A stretch of DNA of 64,000 bases from Montifringilla adamsi (GCA_017590115.1 JAGGNK010012114.1:3806389-3870388), one strand, 5' to 3'. Counted from the first letter of the stretch, positions 1-12,470 are shown. Translations and numbers: made by a program. The notes: a model not told the origin generated them from the letters alone.

Positions 1-2511
1 TAAAGCTAAACCTCTGGTTTAAAGCTAACTTGAATACAAAAAAACAGATACTACTGTTCTCAACTGTAAAGCTATAGCTGCTTCAATGATGTTGAAAAAT
101 AAATGCCAAGTATTCTGAAGCAAACAGAGGCATAAGCTGAATTATATAATATATTTATAAGCTAAATGTCTGCTGACAATGATAATGTTCTGTGACTGAG
201 CACATGTAAAAAATACAGTATATTCAGCAAAGCTTTTTAATAGTAACTAAGTGAAATAACATACATCCCAGTCTTCATATTCTAATATTACCTTTAATAC
301 TATCTTGAGCCACATTTCCATTAGGTTTGAGAGAAGAATATTTTCACATTTGCTATCCATTCTCCAATTTACTCCTATTAGATATCCTTAAAAATCTCAG
401 ATATAACAGAATTATATGGATAACTAAGCTAATCAGTTTATGCATAAATTAAGATTCATTCCTAAACAGACTCCAGTTGATTCTTATTAGCTACATTTCC
501 CTCTGGACCTATCAATTTTTGTGCTACATTAATTCAGACTTCTTTTAAACTTGCTTGGATCCTGGAGAAGTGTGTATTCACCTAGGCACTTACAACTTAC
601 AGCCCTTTTTCTACTTGAATCTCACAGCATTTATCAAAAAGTTTCTTCTGCTTGGTCAGGAAGATCAATTTCAAGAGCATATGCATTAAAACAAACCTTT
701 CTTAGAAGCACTTCTTAGAAGCACACCTGTTTGTTGACTCTCTGCATATAAGAAACATTAATTAAAACGTCTTCATATTCTTACAGCTGTAGATGGATGT
801 GATTCAGCTTAGGGATTCAGCAAAACACTGGGAGTTAAATACACACTAATATATTCCTAATTAAACTTCTTTCACATCATCAGAAATGTAACTTTCAAGC
901 TTCATTCTTTTTCCAAGCTTATCTCCATTTGCAATACCAAATTACTATTTTTGAAGAGAAAAAAAATATTGTTTTATGAATTACATGCATTTCAAGTTTC
1001 AGTGTGTAACTGCTATAAAACGTAAGATACTAACCCGCGCTTCCTGACCAACATATTAACATTTCGTTCATAAACATACTGCATTCTACCTTTCAAAGTT
1101 GCATTTCTTTTTCATATAAGCTTAAGAAACTCAAATTCCTTGTGGATTCAGAGAGATCAAGACCTGCATTGCACTACTCTCTTTGCAATCTATATGTAAG
1201 CATCCTAACCAAAGGTCTGTGTTGATTCCTGAGATCTAACCAATGTGTTACTGGAATTTATGGAGATACATACAGATAAATGTTGAATCTCACTCCAGTA
1301 GGTTCAGGATCATTTAAACATGTTTGCATGGAAGATGGCAAGAATAAATTTGTTGTCCAATCTGGTAATAAAGCAACAGATTCTGCAGTCATTTGGAGAC
1401 CTACAGAAGACCTGACATACTCCCAAACCCAGTAAGAATTGTCAGTCACTACTATTTTCATTACTCCTGCTCCTCCCCATCCTCACAAAAATATCAATTG
1501 CTGGCTGAATGAACTGATGCAAAACTATAGACAGGAAAGGGGACACAACTACTAAAAAGACCACATAGGATGGGAAGATCACAGAGCATGAGAGACGGAC
1601 AGGTCCCTTTTTCAAAGTAGGTAAGAAAAATGCTTTTAAAACTGAGAGAGAATTATCTGAGGAAAAAACCTCCAAAACTACAGTTTCCACCTCAGTACAT
1701 TGTGTCAGGGTAAATACCATCCTGCTAAAGAAAAGAGAGATCAAAAAGCCTTTTTTTTCAATAGCCATATCCAAGCAAAGTTTCCTAGGAATTTACATTC
1801 ATGTAAGTACCATCATTATATTGGCTGGCCTTTCAACGATACTTTTGCATGGAAAACCTCTAAAAACCAGAAATCTAGAGATGAGGGTCGACACTTCTGT
1901 ACAGATTATGTTAAATACACTTTCAGAAAAACATCACAGTGAACAAACATGCTTTTTGGAGAAAAGGGTGGTAGATGTGTATCAGTGTATGCCTACCACT
2001 TAAAAGCATGTCTTTTATATCGATACTTCCCTGTATGTTGCAGGTACAGGAAATGGCTCATAGAAGATCTATTGAAAGGCTGACTTGCTTTATGTCAGTT
2101 CTATATTTTTATTTACCTTCACATGCCCTTTCCTTCTTTGAAGATAACTATATACACTGCACAAGCTCCTGATTGATTCCTCACTAGACTCCACATGGAT
2201 TATTCAGTCACTACGAGCAACAAGCCTCCATCCACATGAATGGAGGATGTGCTTTCAGGATTCAATTGCAAAACATGCAAAATTTCCAAAAACAGTATAG
2301 CCAAACGTGTTCTGACATGTGTTTTAAAAATCAGTTCATTCACTGAAAGGCTGCCACAAATACTAGGAATGTCACAGATTAATCGAGAAACACAGGTACT
2401 AATAATTATTATTTTCCTGTTTAATCTCTCACCTAATTTTGCAAATTCTGCTGTACTCCAAATACTGCAGAAAGCTCTCTGAAGAGGCAGTCTTACTAAA
2501 AATTTAAAAAG
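1..2511. other. AT-rich non-coding stretch
   Basis: I see no recognisable gene or repeat family. Overlapping short frames on both strands (for example minus 1258-1774 and plus 1700-2003) share no codon bias or motif and look like chance. A perfect 13-bp tandem duplication (ttcttagaagcac, twice) lies at 699-724. Two splice-flanked open segments on the minus strand, 292-386 and 601-647, were considered and not accepted as exons. Confidence 0.5.
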
Positions 2512-2655
2512 GAAACCCACAAAAAACCAAACCAAAAACCCAAAAAAAAAACCAAAAAAAAAAAACCCAAACCCCAATCCAAAAAACAAAACAAAAAAAA
2601 CCACACCAAAAAAAAAAAACAAACCCCAAAAACAAACCCAAAACCCACCCAAACA
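2512..2655. repeat. A/C-rich low-complexity tract
   Basis: About 144 bp consist almost only of A and C, in irregular blocks such as aaacc, aaaacccc and A runs of up to about 12. No fixed period is visible, so this is low-complexity sequence rather than a clean microsatellite. The minus-strand 187-codon frame spanning 2200-2763 is an artefact of it: the tract translates to a phenylalanine/glycine-rich string with no real domain. Confidence 0.85.
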
Positions 2656-5600
2656 GGCTTTCTTCCTATTAAATTTCACTGTATCAAGTTTGGAAAAAAG
2701 AGTCCATGAGAAATCACACACATCCTCATTGTTCATACTGCTTATACTGTCTGTAACTATCAAAATACAACTTTCTTCTTTAATCAGAGCTATAATGTGA
2801 TAAGTGGTTTTATTCCACAGAAGACATTAAATTCTTATCTTTCCCATTTTGTACACCTCACTTGTCACAGAACTTATGACATTTAAAAAATTAAGTTCAG
2901 GAACGCTTCAAGGAAAACCAGGCAGTTGTGATTCTGTGTTTGTTTTATTTCCACTGGGGCTAGCATGTATAAGTCTTCAAAGCCATGAAGACCAGTGAGT
3001 TCACATTTCCACTCTAAAGATAGCTCACATCAAAACCAACACAACAGTCTTACATTCACCTCAAATGATAAGGAATTCACTTCTTATTATTGCATTCACA
3101 GATAATCTCTGCTGAAGAAATGGAAAGCCTAGGCATGCTGGCATCAGAAATGCTTTCAAGCTTTTCTGACCTCACATGTTCACCAGATCTGACCACAGCT
3201 GATGCCATTTTGATTTCATGTTACATTAAAAAGACGTCACATAGATACAGTTGTGAAATATTTTCATTATTGTGATCAGAACATAATCAAATTCTAGGAA
3301 ACTAACAGAACTGAGTATAAATATTAAGTGCCTAGTATTGACAACCACCAATTTAAGATTATGAGCTTAAATGGCGAACAATGAACCTTGGGTGCCTTGG
3401 AACAGTGAAGCACGGCTTACAGCATCAAAGGCAGACTGAAAACTCTTTGCATCTAGATATACAATGGTCAAAACCCCCTATTAGCAAGAAGAGCAGCTCA
3501 ACACCATGTACTGAGTGTTTTAAAGAGCTTCTCACACAGCTTGCTTGCAGCTGATGTAATTAACCTGGAGTTACAAATACTTTATGTTCTAATCAGTTAT
3601 ACATCTAATGCTGGCTCTGAAGCTGGATTTAGAGGAAGCTCAACCTGTCATCCAAACTACTCAGGAAACCACCCCTTTGTTCTTGTCAAAAAGCCACATC
3701 AAACCTCCTCTGTACAGAAGAAACCTGGGTTGTTATCATCTGCATCCACATCTAGAGCTACAGATCTGACAGAAATATTATTACATGGTGATGTCATGCA
3801 CATGACTGACACTTTAAGAAGGATTTATACCTCCATTTAGGAATGGAGGAAGCTGGCAGGCATATTTTTGAATTCTTACCTTCTGAGCCTGGCTGGTTCA
3901 GTAAGGAACTGCAATGCTGTATTGTTTTACCACAAAGAGCCTTCATCACTGGAATATCTGCAAGTATCTATTGTTTCTGTTGAGGCACAAGAAAAAGCAG
4001 CTGGATAAAAGATGCCAGCAGTGAGAGGAAAGATCTAAGGAAGTTCAGATCCACATGAAATCAATGTAACTGATGTGAAAACACCTTTCAAAAATCTGTT
4101 CAAATATTCACAAAATGTCGAGATTAGATAATCTGTAAATTAGGTTTTTTGTTTGAAATGGGTCACTCAGAGTATCACAAATTTGGATTTTGTTAGGCAG
4201 ATCAGGAAAGATAAAATGTTTGGGGCTGTTTTCTTATGTGCTAAAGGGATGCTAGTGGCTGTCAGCAAGTATGTTTTTGATCTCCAGCTAGCAGCTGGGG
4301 ACTTGCACACAAATCTCAGCTGCTGAAAGACAGGGAAGTCATGCAGGAATGAGGGATGTTAACTAGCAGTCTAGTCTCCAACAGGATGAAAAGCAAAACT
4401 CTTAGGGAATAAGGTTGTTTGTAAAGTAATACATACTTTATCCTTTTTAAAATTTACTTAATTTTATTAGGAAGTCACCCGCTTACTATTTTTGCTGTAT
4501 TTTAAGGTTGTAATATATCTGCAGCTTTTGCTACAATGCTCATAATCTACAAATAACTGCTGGTACCTCTTCCTTGCCATAAGCAACCCAGCAAAGCCTT
4601 GAACCAGAGCTACCTGTTTGTGTCAAGGACACACTGATGTCAGATGTCTCACTGATGTGAACAAAATTACATTGCATCACTAGCCTGACCAAGTAAACAC
4701 CAACATTTCTCAGACAACAGGCCACAGTGCAAAATTGGAAGAGGTTATTAAAACCAAAGTTTCTCAAATTAGACAAAAAATATTTGCCTTTTTACAAGAA
4801 TTACAAATTAGATTATGTGTTCTTCTTATTACAACCCCACAAAAAAAAATTAATAAGAATGTGGAAACAACCACTATACTACAAAGCCATCAAGCAACAG
4901 CTTTCTCATTTATCACTGAAGGTTACACACATTCTAATTACATAAAATTAACTATTTTGGATTTCAGACAATGGAATTTCAGTGATTTTGCTTTACTGCT
5001 TTTGCTGACAAATTATTCAAACCTTGATGCAGTGGAGTGGTGTGAATTCTCACTGCTTACTGAAAACTGGACAAAATGCTAAGGACTGAAAGTATAAGTT
5101 CTGTGTGTTTTCACACACACCAAAGATGAAATGAGATCTCTCACCCCAAATTTCCTTCAAAGCAAGACTATGAAGATAAGTGTGTAATAAACATCCTCTC
5201 AGGAAAGAAAAAAACAATTTCTGGCTAACATAAGCAACTCAAAAGAGGGTATCAAAGCCCATTTTATTTTCTTCAAATCTGTGCGCTATTGAATTACCAT
5301 TTATACAGAAAGTAAGTAATATGAAGGAATATAGTACTAGATTCAGATTATTTTACAGATGGCAGGAGCACAATCCGGTACTCAGGCTGACTGCAATGGT
5401 TTCAGTAAGTATCAAAACCAAGACACTTTTTATGCTTCTCTCTCAAAATGAATCCGTTTAGCTCCCAATTAATTACATTTTTCTCTTTCAAGATAACACT
5501 GCATGATGCAAAACTAAAATGGTAGAGCAAGCAATAAAGTGTATGTGGTGTAATCTTTTCACAAAGATAGACACAAAATTAATATTTAAACTAAACTTAA

Positions 5601-5691
5601 TGTCTTTTTTGTCTTTTTAACATAGGAGTTCTTCAAAGAGAAAAATGGAATAGCAAGATGCTACAGGTCAGTTTGCAAACACTATTTTCTT
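2656..5691. other. AT-rich non-coding stretch
   Basis: No repeat family or gene is recognised. The longest frames are 99 codons (plus, 3541-3840) and 115 codons (plus, 4735-5082). Both are AT-driven, with no motif, signal peptide or domain I can name. A good minus-strand splice-donor-like site (AAG followed by GTAAGA) occurs near 3887, preceded on that strand by a pyrimidine tract, but the intervening segment carries stops in two of the three frames. Confidence 0.45.
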
Positions 5692-5988
5692 AGAATCACA
5701 TAGCATTAAGGTTGGAAAAGAGCCCCCAAGATCATCGAGCCCACCCAACCTTTGACCAAACACCACTATGTCAACTAAACCGCAGCACTAAATGCCACAC
5801 CCAATCATTTCTTGAACACGTCCTCTACCACCTTCCTGGGCAGTCCATTCCAATGTTTAACAACCCCTTCCAGGAAGAATTTCTTCCTGATGTTCAACAT
5901 GAACCCCCCTAGAGCAGCTCAAGGCCATTTCCTCTTGTCTTGCTGCTAATTCCCTACCTTTCCACAACCTCCTTTGAGGTAGCTGTTA
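5692..5988 (-). mobile_element. CR1 LINE 3'-end fragment
   Basis: The segment begins with tagaatcacatag, the reverse complement of the ATTCTATGATTCT-type 3' terminus of bird CR1 elements. It continues through hallmark CR1 3'-region phrases read in reverse: ggttggaaaagagc, aagatcatcgagcccaccc, cctgggcagtccattcc, ccaggaagaatttcttcc. The element therefore runs on the minus strand, with its 3' end at the low coordinate and its 5' truncation near 5988. This is the usual CR1 state, short and 5'-truncated with no poly(A) tail. The plus-strand frame at 5712-5912 is just CR1 sequence read antisense and is not a gene. Confidence 0.92.
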
Positions 5989-7235
5989 GTACCAAGGCAG
6001 TGTTTAGTTGCATTCGAGGTGCAAAACTGGTCTCTGAGCAGCAGAAAATGAACTAGAAGAATGAAAGTGTGACACCTGAACTGGTGAACCGGAAGGATAG
6101 CCTGATGATCCTAGTCCGAATAAGGGTGAGAGCAGTCTTTATAAAAGAGCATATTAAGAGTATCTGTGCTTTCTTTCTGGTGTGACAGAATTAACAGTTG
6201 AACACACACTAAAGGGAGACACCACTGGATTCCAGGCATGAGAAATGTTTTGTATCTGTTGAAGAAAGTAATTCCAAAACCCTGCACAGAAGACTGAATT
6301 GCTCAAATTGCAAACCAGTTTCTTTAACGAGAACAACAGTCTAACATACTTGGGAGCATTATTTTGAAAGGATTAAAACACTATTGTGACAGAGAAGTAA
6401 TGCTATTTGGACTGTTTTGTTTATTTTAGAGATAAACAGGTTGACTGGTTTACAACCATAAACTAGGCAGGACTCAATGGTCAGGCAATGGCTCTCTGGG
6501 ATTAGAGGCTACCTAAGGAATACATAGATCCAACTGCTGATTTGCAGTTAGCAATCTATTTCTCAAAATGATAAACACAGTACCTGGGGTTTTGTGGCAT
6601 TGGTGATACCCTCTAAATCCTTCTATATAATATCCTTCCATATAATATCCTTCTAAAGCTGAAGCCTACAGAGATGTGAAATTCTAGAATGCAGTAACAA
6701 AGTGTTATATTATAAGAGAAAGGGACAACCAAATAAACTGCATGTCTGTATCAGCAGGATAAATACTCAAAATGAGGTTTTGTATTTGTACTAAAATGTT
6801 TCTCCAATAGTTGTTAATGTTTTCTGTGTGTTGAAAATATTGAAATGTGAAAATAAACATATGGGAGGTCAAAAGCTACAAGCCATTTAACAATAGCTAT
6901 CCTTGGTACAAGAGTGAAAGAAGAACCAGAATACTGAAGATACAGAAAGACTTTCCATTCCTCTTTTCTACCGGGAACTAAAACTTTCCTTTCTGAAATA
7001 CACCTTTCAAGATTAATACATGAATGACAAGAGATTCTTATCTTAAAGCATATTCCCTTGTAAGAAAAAGTGTTTTTCTCCACTAGCAAAAACACAGCCA
7101 TCAGCCACAGTACAGCAATTCTCTTCTGTTCAGCACGTGTAAGGCTTCATCTGAGACACTGCTTCCAGTCCTGCACTGCCCCAGTACAGGACAGATGTTT
7201 GGAAACTGGGGGGAGTTAATAACTGGAGTGTAATC
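5989..7235. other. AT-rich stretch with a small tandem repeat
   Basis: No gene is recognised. A 15-bp unit (atccttctatataat) is repeated about 2.6 times at 6617-6655 with one mismatch. The minus frame at 6814-7101 (95 codons) has no recognisable feature. Confidence 0.5.
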
Positions 7236-7302
7236 ATCCAGATATACCAGACGTATGATACTTATAGTATCTCTTCACACCTGGTATATCCAGATATACC
7301 AG
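7236..7302. repeat. Inverted and direct repeat cluster (hairpin)
   Basis: The 13-mer ccagatataccag occurs at 7238-7250 and again at 7290-7302. The second copy is the right half of a hairpin: ctggtatat (7281-7289), a ccag loop, then atataccag (7294-7302), a perfect 9-bp stem. The 7281-7290 arm can also pair with 7241-7250. It lies just left of the GC island and may be an edge structure of a decayed element, but no terminal repeat or target duplication proves that. Confidence 0.7.
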
Positions 7303-7439
7303 ATTTGTAACAGGGTTAAGAATAGGGAGTCTACCTGCAGTCCTGTTGTCCTCACATAATCCTTAACGTTACTGTATTCCATATCTACCTGTGCACAAAA
7401 AATTCTCACTGTATCTTTAAGACCCTAAAAACAAGAACC

Positions 7440-8165
7440 GGGTGGGGAGTGTGCTATCACAGGTGCTTTTACAATCATCTCTTGCATGCCGTTTCCTGGT
7501 TTTTGCCACGCGGTATTTGCTTCACTGGCTCTTTGGTCTTCATTTAAGCAGAGATTTTCTCCTTTTTGGGTTCTCCTTTAATTTTTTTTTTTTTTTCTTT
7601 TTCCTCATCTTGGAGGGGCTGCAGCAGGAGTTTTGGGCTGCCCTGGGGTGGATTCCGCAGGTGCCTGTCCACAGCCAAGGCACTGGCCCGCAATGGAGCA
7701 GTGGCCCTGCTCCGGCCGAGCTGCCACTGGACAGAGAGCACCGAGTGTCCTGGGACAGAAGGGACAGAGAGCACTGATTGCCCCAGGACAGAGGGGACAG
7801 GGAACACCGAGTGTCCCGGAACAGAGGGGACAGGGAACACCGAATGCCGCCCACCCTGCTGGGCCTCTGGGGGATGTACTGGCCCTGGGGAGCCATCGGA
7901 GTCTCCGTCTGCTGCTGCACCTGCCCCGTGAGCTCTGCATTCTGGCAGGGATCTGTTGCCATCTCGTCCAAGCCCGAGGCTGTCCCTGCTGGGCACGGTC
8001 TCAGGAAAGGCATTTCCAGTAGATCCTGAGTTTGCAGCAGTTGACTATCTAGCCATTATTTACTGTTACCTTTTTTATGCTTGCCTGGTGCCACTTTGTT
8101 ACTAAACTGTTATTTTTTCACTTACATCTGTTGTTATGTCATTCATTACTGGTGGGAAGGGATCA
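7440..8165 (+). mobile_element. Probable decayed LTR-element segment (GC island)
   Basis: The base composition differs sharply from its surroundings: about 7615-8010 is strongly GC-rich with many CpGs, inside a block starting with a T-rich run near 7580. The right part (8040-8165) resembles the tail of an avian LTR. It has an AT-rich stretch, a degenerate poly(A)-signal-like actaaa followed by ctgttattttttcactta, then a short GT-rich segment. I could not find clear TG...CA ends or a target-site duplication, and I do not recognise the exact family. Overlapping frames of 111-157 codons occur on both strands, as expected from a GC-rich, stop-poor segment. No gag, pol or env motif is visible. A GC-rich satellite insertion or a CpG-island promoter are alternatives. 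Confidence 0.38.
7729..7849 (+). repeat. 33-bp minisatellite, about 3.7 copies
   Basis: Units begin at 7729, 7762, 7795 and 7828 (the last partial), each opening ggacag(a/g)g(a/g)a. Copies differ at several positions, so the array is not brand new. Units 3 and 4 resemble each other most, suggesting recent duplication at the right end. Because 33 is a multiple of three, the array stays open in several frames and encodes an 11-residue repeat (for example DREHRVSWDR in one plus frame). I regard this as incidental. Confidence 0.88.
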
Positions 8166-11100
8166 GTTGGAAACAAGGAGGAAGTTACTCATTTCAAACT
8201 GCCCACCTCTTTAAACTGTCTCAAATCTATACACCTATATGTAACAATTGTAGCATTAAAATGTGACAGGTGATTTTAGTTTATTCTGTTAAATACTAGA
8301 GATCTTACCAGCTTAGGGAGTTCACATCATAACAAAGAATCATGTTTGGCAACAAATAATAACCACTCCTTACCTGAAGAATTGACAAGGAATACAATTT
8401 CAATCCATTCATGACCATTCAATTTCTCCAAATAATTCTCACAGGCAGCTGATGCAAACAACAACCCTAGAAGTTGGCAACTACCTCTTTTAGATGGCCA
8501 CTTTTCTTCACTCCTAAAAGATTTAGATCTGGATGCACAAGGAATTTCAACAGATATTGACTGATAAGCAGTGAAAGTAGCCAGAAAGATGATCTAGATA
8601 ACTTAGTAGGAGGCCACTGAAGTTCACAAGAGACAAGGCTGTTAACAGTCAAGTCTTGGGATCTGAAGACTTACTGACCTCCGGTTTGTTTATCCCCAGC
8701 AGTTTGAAAGTGCTGCAACTGAAGTGTGATTAAAGAATTCCAGCACAAACTTCAATAACTCTGAAACTTTAAAGCGAGCGTAAAACATCCACAAAGAGCA
8801 AGTATAAGAGTGAATACCCAAAGGGTCCAGAGCTCTTGAATAAATAATTGCCGCTATTAGTCAGCTACACCTCTCCAGACACTACCATTCAGAGCACCAC
8901 TGGGACATAGGGCTCTTGGTGTAGAGGTAAAATGTTATGGTCACATAATACAAGGAGCTAGATTACCTCCAACAACTAAATTGTGCTTAATAGAAAGTCA
9001 ATACGTTAATTTTGCATTAGTGGTTGCACAGCCCGTTCTCTTAGAATTTAAGACAGCATAAAAATGCAAGGCTGGCATAAACACTGTATTAGCTGCATAT
9101 ATTCCAGTTAATGTGACAGAATGGCTATCTTGTACCCGGCATTACAATTCTACTGTGAGTAATCCAGCAGTGCAGAGATATAGTATTAATGATTGTGAAA
9201 TCATCCCTTGACTCCGTGGCGCTAAACTAATTGTGAAATTCGACTTTGTTTATTTCACAGCTGGGTACTGACTGGCTATGAATTGAACTGAAAATGCTAT
9301 TTACAGGCCAGTATGTGGCCATACTTCCAAGCAAACAAGAGACTGAAGAGATAAAGATAGATATCAAAATGGGGCTGTAAATTACCTTGCTGAATGCTCT
9401 TACTCAAAAGTTGCCTGGAATATTTCATTACTCTGAAGCCATACCAAAATGAATCTCACAGGCCATTATTCAGATTATAATAATAACAATGGCTACTAGA
9501 AAATGCGGTATTTTCTACACCACTCTCTAATGCAGCATGACATCATCTCCCTAGTGTTGCAATTTCCAGTATAATATGTTTTTCTAACACTGTTTTATGG
9601 AAACCAAGAAACACTGACAGAGACTCACAATCAAAACCTACACAAATTAACAAAATTTTAAGGCAATTTACTTCAGTTATTTCATATAATCCCAGCATCG
9701 CACTGCTTCCAGTTGCTGACTACAAAAAGCTCCAAAATCTTCTCTAGTTGAACAGTTGAACAGTTGAAAGTACAAAATAATGCAAGAATTTAAAAACTAA
9801 ATATAACTTTGTAACAAATCATGTTTTCCACCCTGACCATGGTGGTTTAAAAAGCTTCATAATCAAGAAAATGTGAGAAATCAGTTGTGACTGGGGATTA
9901 CAAAGAAAGTAATTAATGCATGGAGATCAATCTAGACATCAACACAGACCTTGGAAAAGACAGACCTCAGGATCAAGACTCTGCAAGAGTGGCTTCTGTC
10001 CAGCCCTGTCATCACTCTGTGTTCTAGGAGCAAGGAGGGAAAGACAGTCCTTCTTTTGCCATCCCCATAACACCCAATTAGAAGATACCTGGGCTTCAGT
10101 AACAGTTTGCCCCTGCATTTCCGTGGAAAAAGCAATTTCGAGGGACCACAGTTACAGACCAACACAAAGTCCATCTATTTAAAAAATGTACCTACAATCA
10201 ACTTGTTCCTATTGAATAAGGATTTGACTAGAGTGCTTCACTAGTAACAGAGACATTTTTAAAATATATTTTTTAAAAGTCAAGTAAAACTTATTATGTT
10301 TTGCAGTGATAAAAACTTTCTGTTCCATCAGTGCAATAATTTTTTAAACACCTTTAATTAAGCAAATTTTAAGAATTTTTCATTCACTTGATGTTAAATC
10401 TCATAGCTACTTCTCTGTTAACTGTAGTAAATGCTTTATTATTAAATTTGGATTTTTGGTTTTTGTAGCTGCTTTCCAGTGAACTGCAGTGAATATATTA
10501 TTTGGGCCTTTTAATTTTTTTTTGGGCCCCCTATCACAAAGCCTATCCATGCTAGATCAGAAATGGTTCCTTCTGTACTGCCATTATCTAGTATAAAAAT
10601 CTTGCCCTAAAACCTGTGGGAAAATATTAGGTGCATATATGCAGCATTCATTACTTAAAATCTTCTGTTCTGTACTTTAAAACATTTTTTTCACTTCAAG
10701 TTTTTTTGAATAACAGCGAGGAAAAATGCACCTGAAATAAATAAACTCATTTTACAGATAATTTCTAACAAAAATAAAATATGCTCAAGGGCATCCACAT
10801 CTTATGTAAATGCTTAGCAAGAAATCATTTTGTTATAGTTAAGATAAATATCAGTGGACAAAAGGGGCAAATGGAACAGGGTAAAAGTACCAGATTTTAT
10901 TGTGTTCATTGAATTAATGCTACACCAATGTAGAGTAAAAGAACAGCAACGGTGTACAAGTGTATAAAAATGTACAAAAGTGAGCTCTCCAGCATGCCCG
11001 AGAACTTACCAAAGATATACTACATTTATTTACAGGTTTGTGTGTGATCTGCAGCACAGCATGAGATTAGACTCGCTATACAGTCTAATGCTTTCTTGAT

Positions 11101-12318
11101 AAGTTTACCTAGCCACAGCTCTGATGTTCTCCCTCTTGCAGAAAGATGAAATGACTTGCAAACACTGCTGACTTCATCTTCTTCTTGATCTTCACACTAA
11201 CAGCTGAAGTTTTAAAAGTGGCACTTCTGAAAAAGCTTAGGAGATTCTAAGAGTGGTAACTTGTTTCATACATCATTTCCTACTAGCAGTTTATATTTTT
11301 TACTAAGAGTAAAGTGCAGATCTGTATCTATCAGTAAATTCAGTTTCCTCATGTTGTAATGAAGAGCTGTAACACCTTGACTCTTGAGTTATTTTTATTT
11401 ATTTTCAGTCCAGGTTTGGACATCTTTTGCATGAGTGATGATGTGAACTCCCATCCTACCTAGATTCTACTTTCACAATCCAATAGAAAATGTTACATCA
11501 CACAATGTACTTCAAAAAACCCTCATGCCTACAATATGAAAAATTCTCTATCAAAAAATTGAGCCTCAAACCTCATTTGAAAATTACTTGTTTTTCAAAA
11601 AATCCAATTAATTAACAAGCAGGTTTTAGGCAAAACCATCTGTCCACTTCAAAAGACAATTAATATCTTTGCCCAGAACATTAAGTCTTACATGGCCATA
11701 GAAATAACAACACTTAATTTAATACTGTACCATCTTGCTAGAGGGAAAATGTAGAATAGCTGTTTTGTAAACTCCGTTAAAAATGTATGAGAGATTTTTT
11801 GTTTTGGAAAATTTAATTTCTTTAATCCATAACCCTTAAATGTCACACATACTGAAAACCCACATGCATTCTAAGCAGAGCAGATCAGAAGCAGGCAGCA
11901 TATATTAATAACAATGTGCGTATTAGCATAGAACCAGAATGCCAGTCTTAACTTGATCAGGTCACATGCCTGTACAGCAAGGAGACTGACAATACAAATT
12001 TTCTCAATATGCAAATCTTTTGTCCCATAACTACTTTTTTGAAAATTGTGACACATGCATTTTATACAGTGAGGATAAACCAAGTGTCATTACTTTAAAA
12101 ATGCATAGCTGTATTTGGTTTTGCCCAAATAGAACTGGCAGAGGACAGAAAAAATAAATGGGGAAAAAATTACCATTAAACAAAACTAAGATAGAAAATG
12201 CATTTTTTCCCATGTTATAAATTATTTCAACAAGAGACTTTGAAGCATGTTACAGGAATATCTAGTAATACCATGAAAGCCAGAGACTCAATCTTGGAGA
12301 AGGAAGCTATTTTCATTG
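8166..12318. other. AT-rich non-coding stretch
   Basis: Apart from the candidate exon at 8374-8448, I recognise no gene. A perfect triplicate of an 8-bp unit (agttgaac) occurs at 9746-9769. The opposing frames at 9916-10182 (plus) and 9932-10174 (minus) overlap each other and have no motif. The rest is A/T-rich single-copy-looking sequence with no named repeat. Confidence 0.5.
8374..8448 (-). CDS. Candidate internal exon, unknown gene
   Basis: On the minus strand the pyrimidine/TG-rich acceptor ttgttgtttgcatcag precedes a 75-base open segment that ends at TCAG before GTAAGG, a strong donor. It starts in phase 1 and ends in phase 1. It would encode 24 full codons, including ACENYLEKLNGHEWIEIVF, which looks protein-like but which I cannot assign to a family. 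No neighbouring exon could be tied to it with certainty. The alternative is a chance pseudo-exon, which is common in long introns. Confidence rests only on splice-site quality and the open frame. Confidence 0.18.
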
Positions 12319-12470
12319 TAGAATCATAGACTGGCTTGTGTTGGAAGGGGCTTTAAGGATCATCTATTTCCAACCTTTCCACAGTGGACAAGGATGCTAT
12401 TCACTAGATCAGGTTGCTCAGGAATTCATCCAACTTGGCCCTGAACACTTCCAGGGATAGAAAGTGCAAC
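12319..12470 (-). mobile_element. CR1 LINE 3'-end fragment
   Basis: The segment starts with tagaatcatagactgg, then ttggaaggggctttaaggatcat, agatcaggttgctcagg and cttggccctgaacacttcc. These are the standard CR1 3'-end phrases in reverse complement. The element is minus-strand, severely 5'-truncated (about 150 bp kept) and has no poly(A) tail. Homology fades after about 12470. Confidence 0.9.

Noticed and set aside
292..386. Minus-strand open segment flanked by AG and GTAATA, with a protein-like peptide
   Set aside because: The acceptor is TAAG with hardly any pyrimidine tract, and such segments arise by chance in AT-rich DNA. It is phase-compatible with 8374-8448, but that alone is weak.
601..647. 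47-base minus-strand segment before a GTAAGT donor
   Set aside because: It is very short, the acceptor is weak, and it would join the neighbouring 292-386 segment out of frame, hitting a stop.
2200..2763. 187-codon minus-strand open frame
   Set aside because: It exists because the A/C-rich low-complexity tract lacks stop codons when read on the minus strand. The product is a Phe/Gly string.
3886..3985. Strong minus-strand donor (AAG/GTAAGA) with a good upstream pyrimidine tract and AG
   Set aside because: The segment between them has stops in all three frames or opens only after an internal ATG. It could be a non-coding exon, but nothing supports transcription.
5712..5912. 66-codon plus frame
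   Set aside because: It is CR1 3'-end sequence read in antisense.
7540..8022. Six overlapping frames of 80-157 codons on both strands
   Set aside because: GC-rich, stop-poor DNA with a 33-bp minisatellite opens several frames at once. No domain is recognisable in any of them.
8483..8555. Another minus-strand exon-like segment (acceptor ttcactgcttatcag, donor GAG before GTAGTT)
   Set aside because: It ends in phase 0 and is not compatible with the adjacent candidate at 8374-8448. The donor is weak. It shows how frequent pseudo-exons are here.
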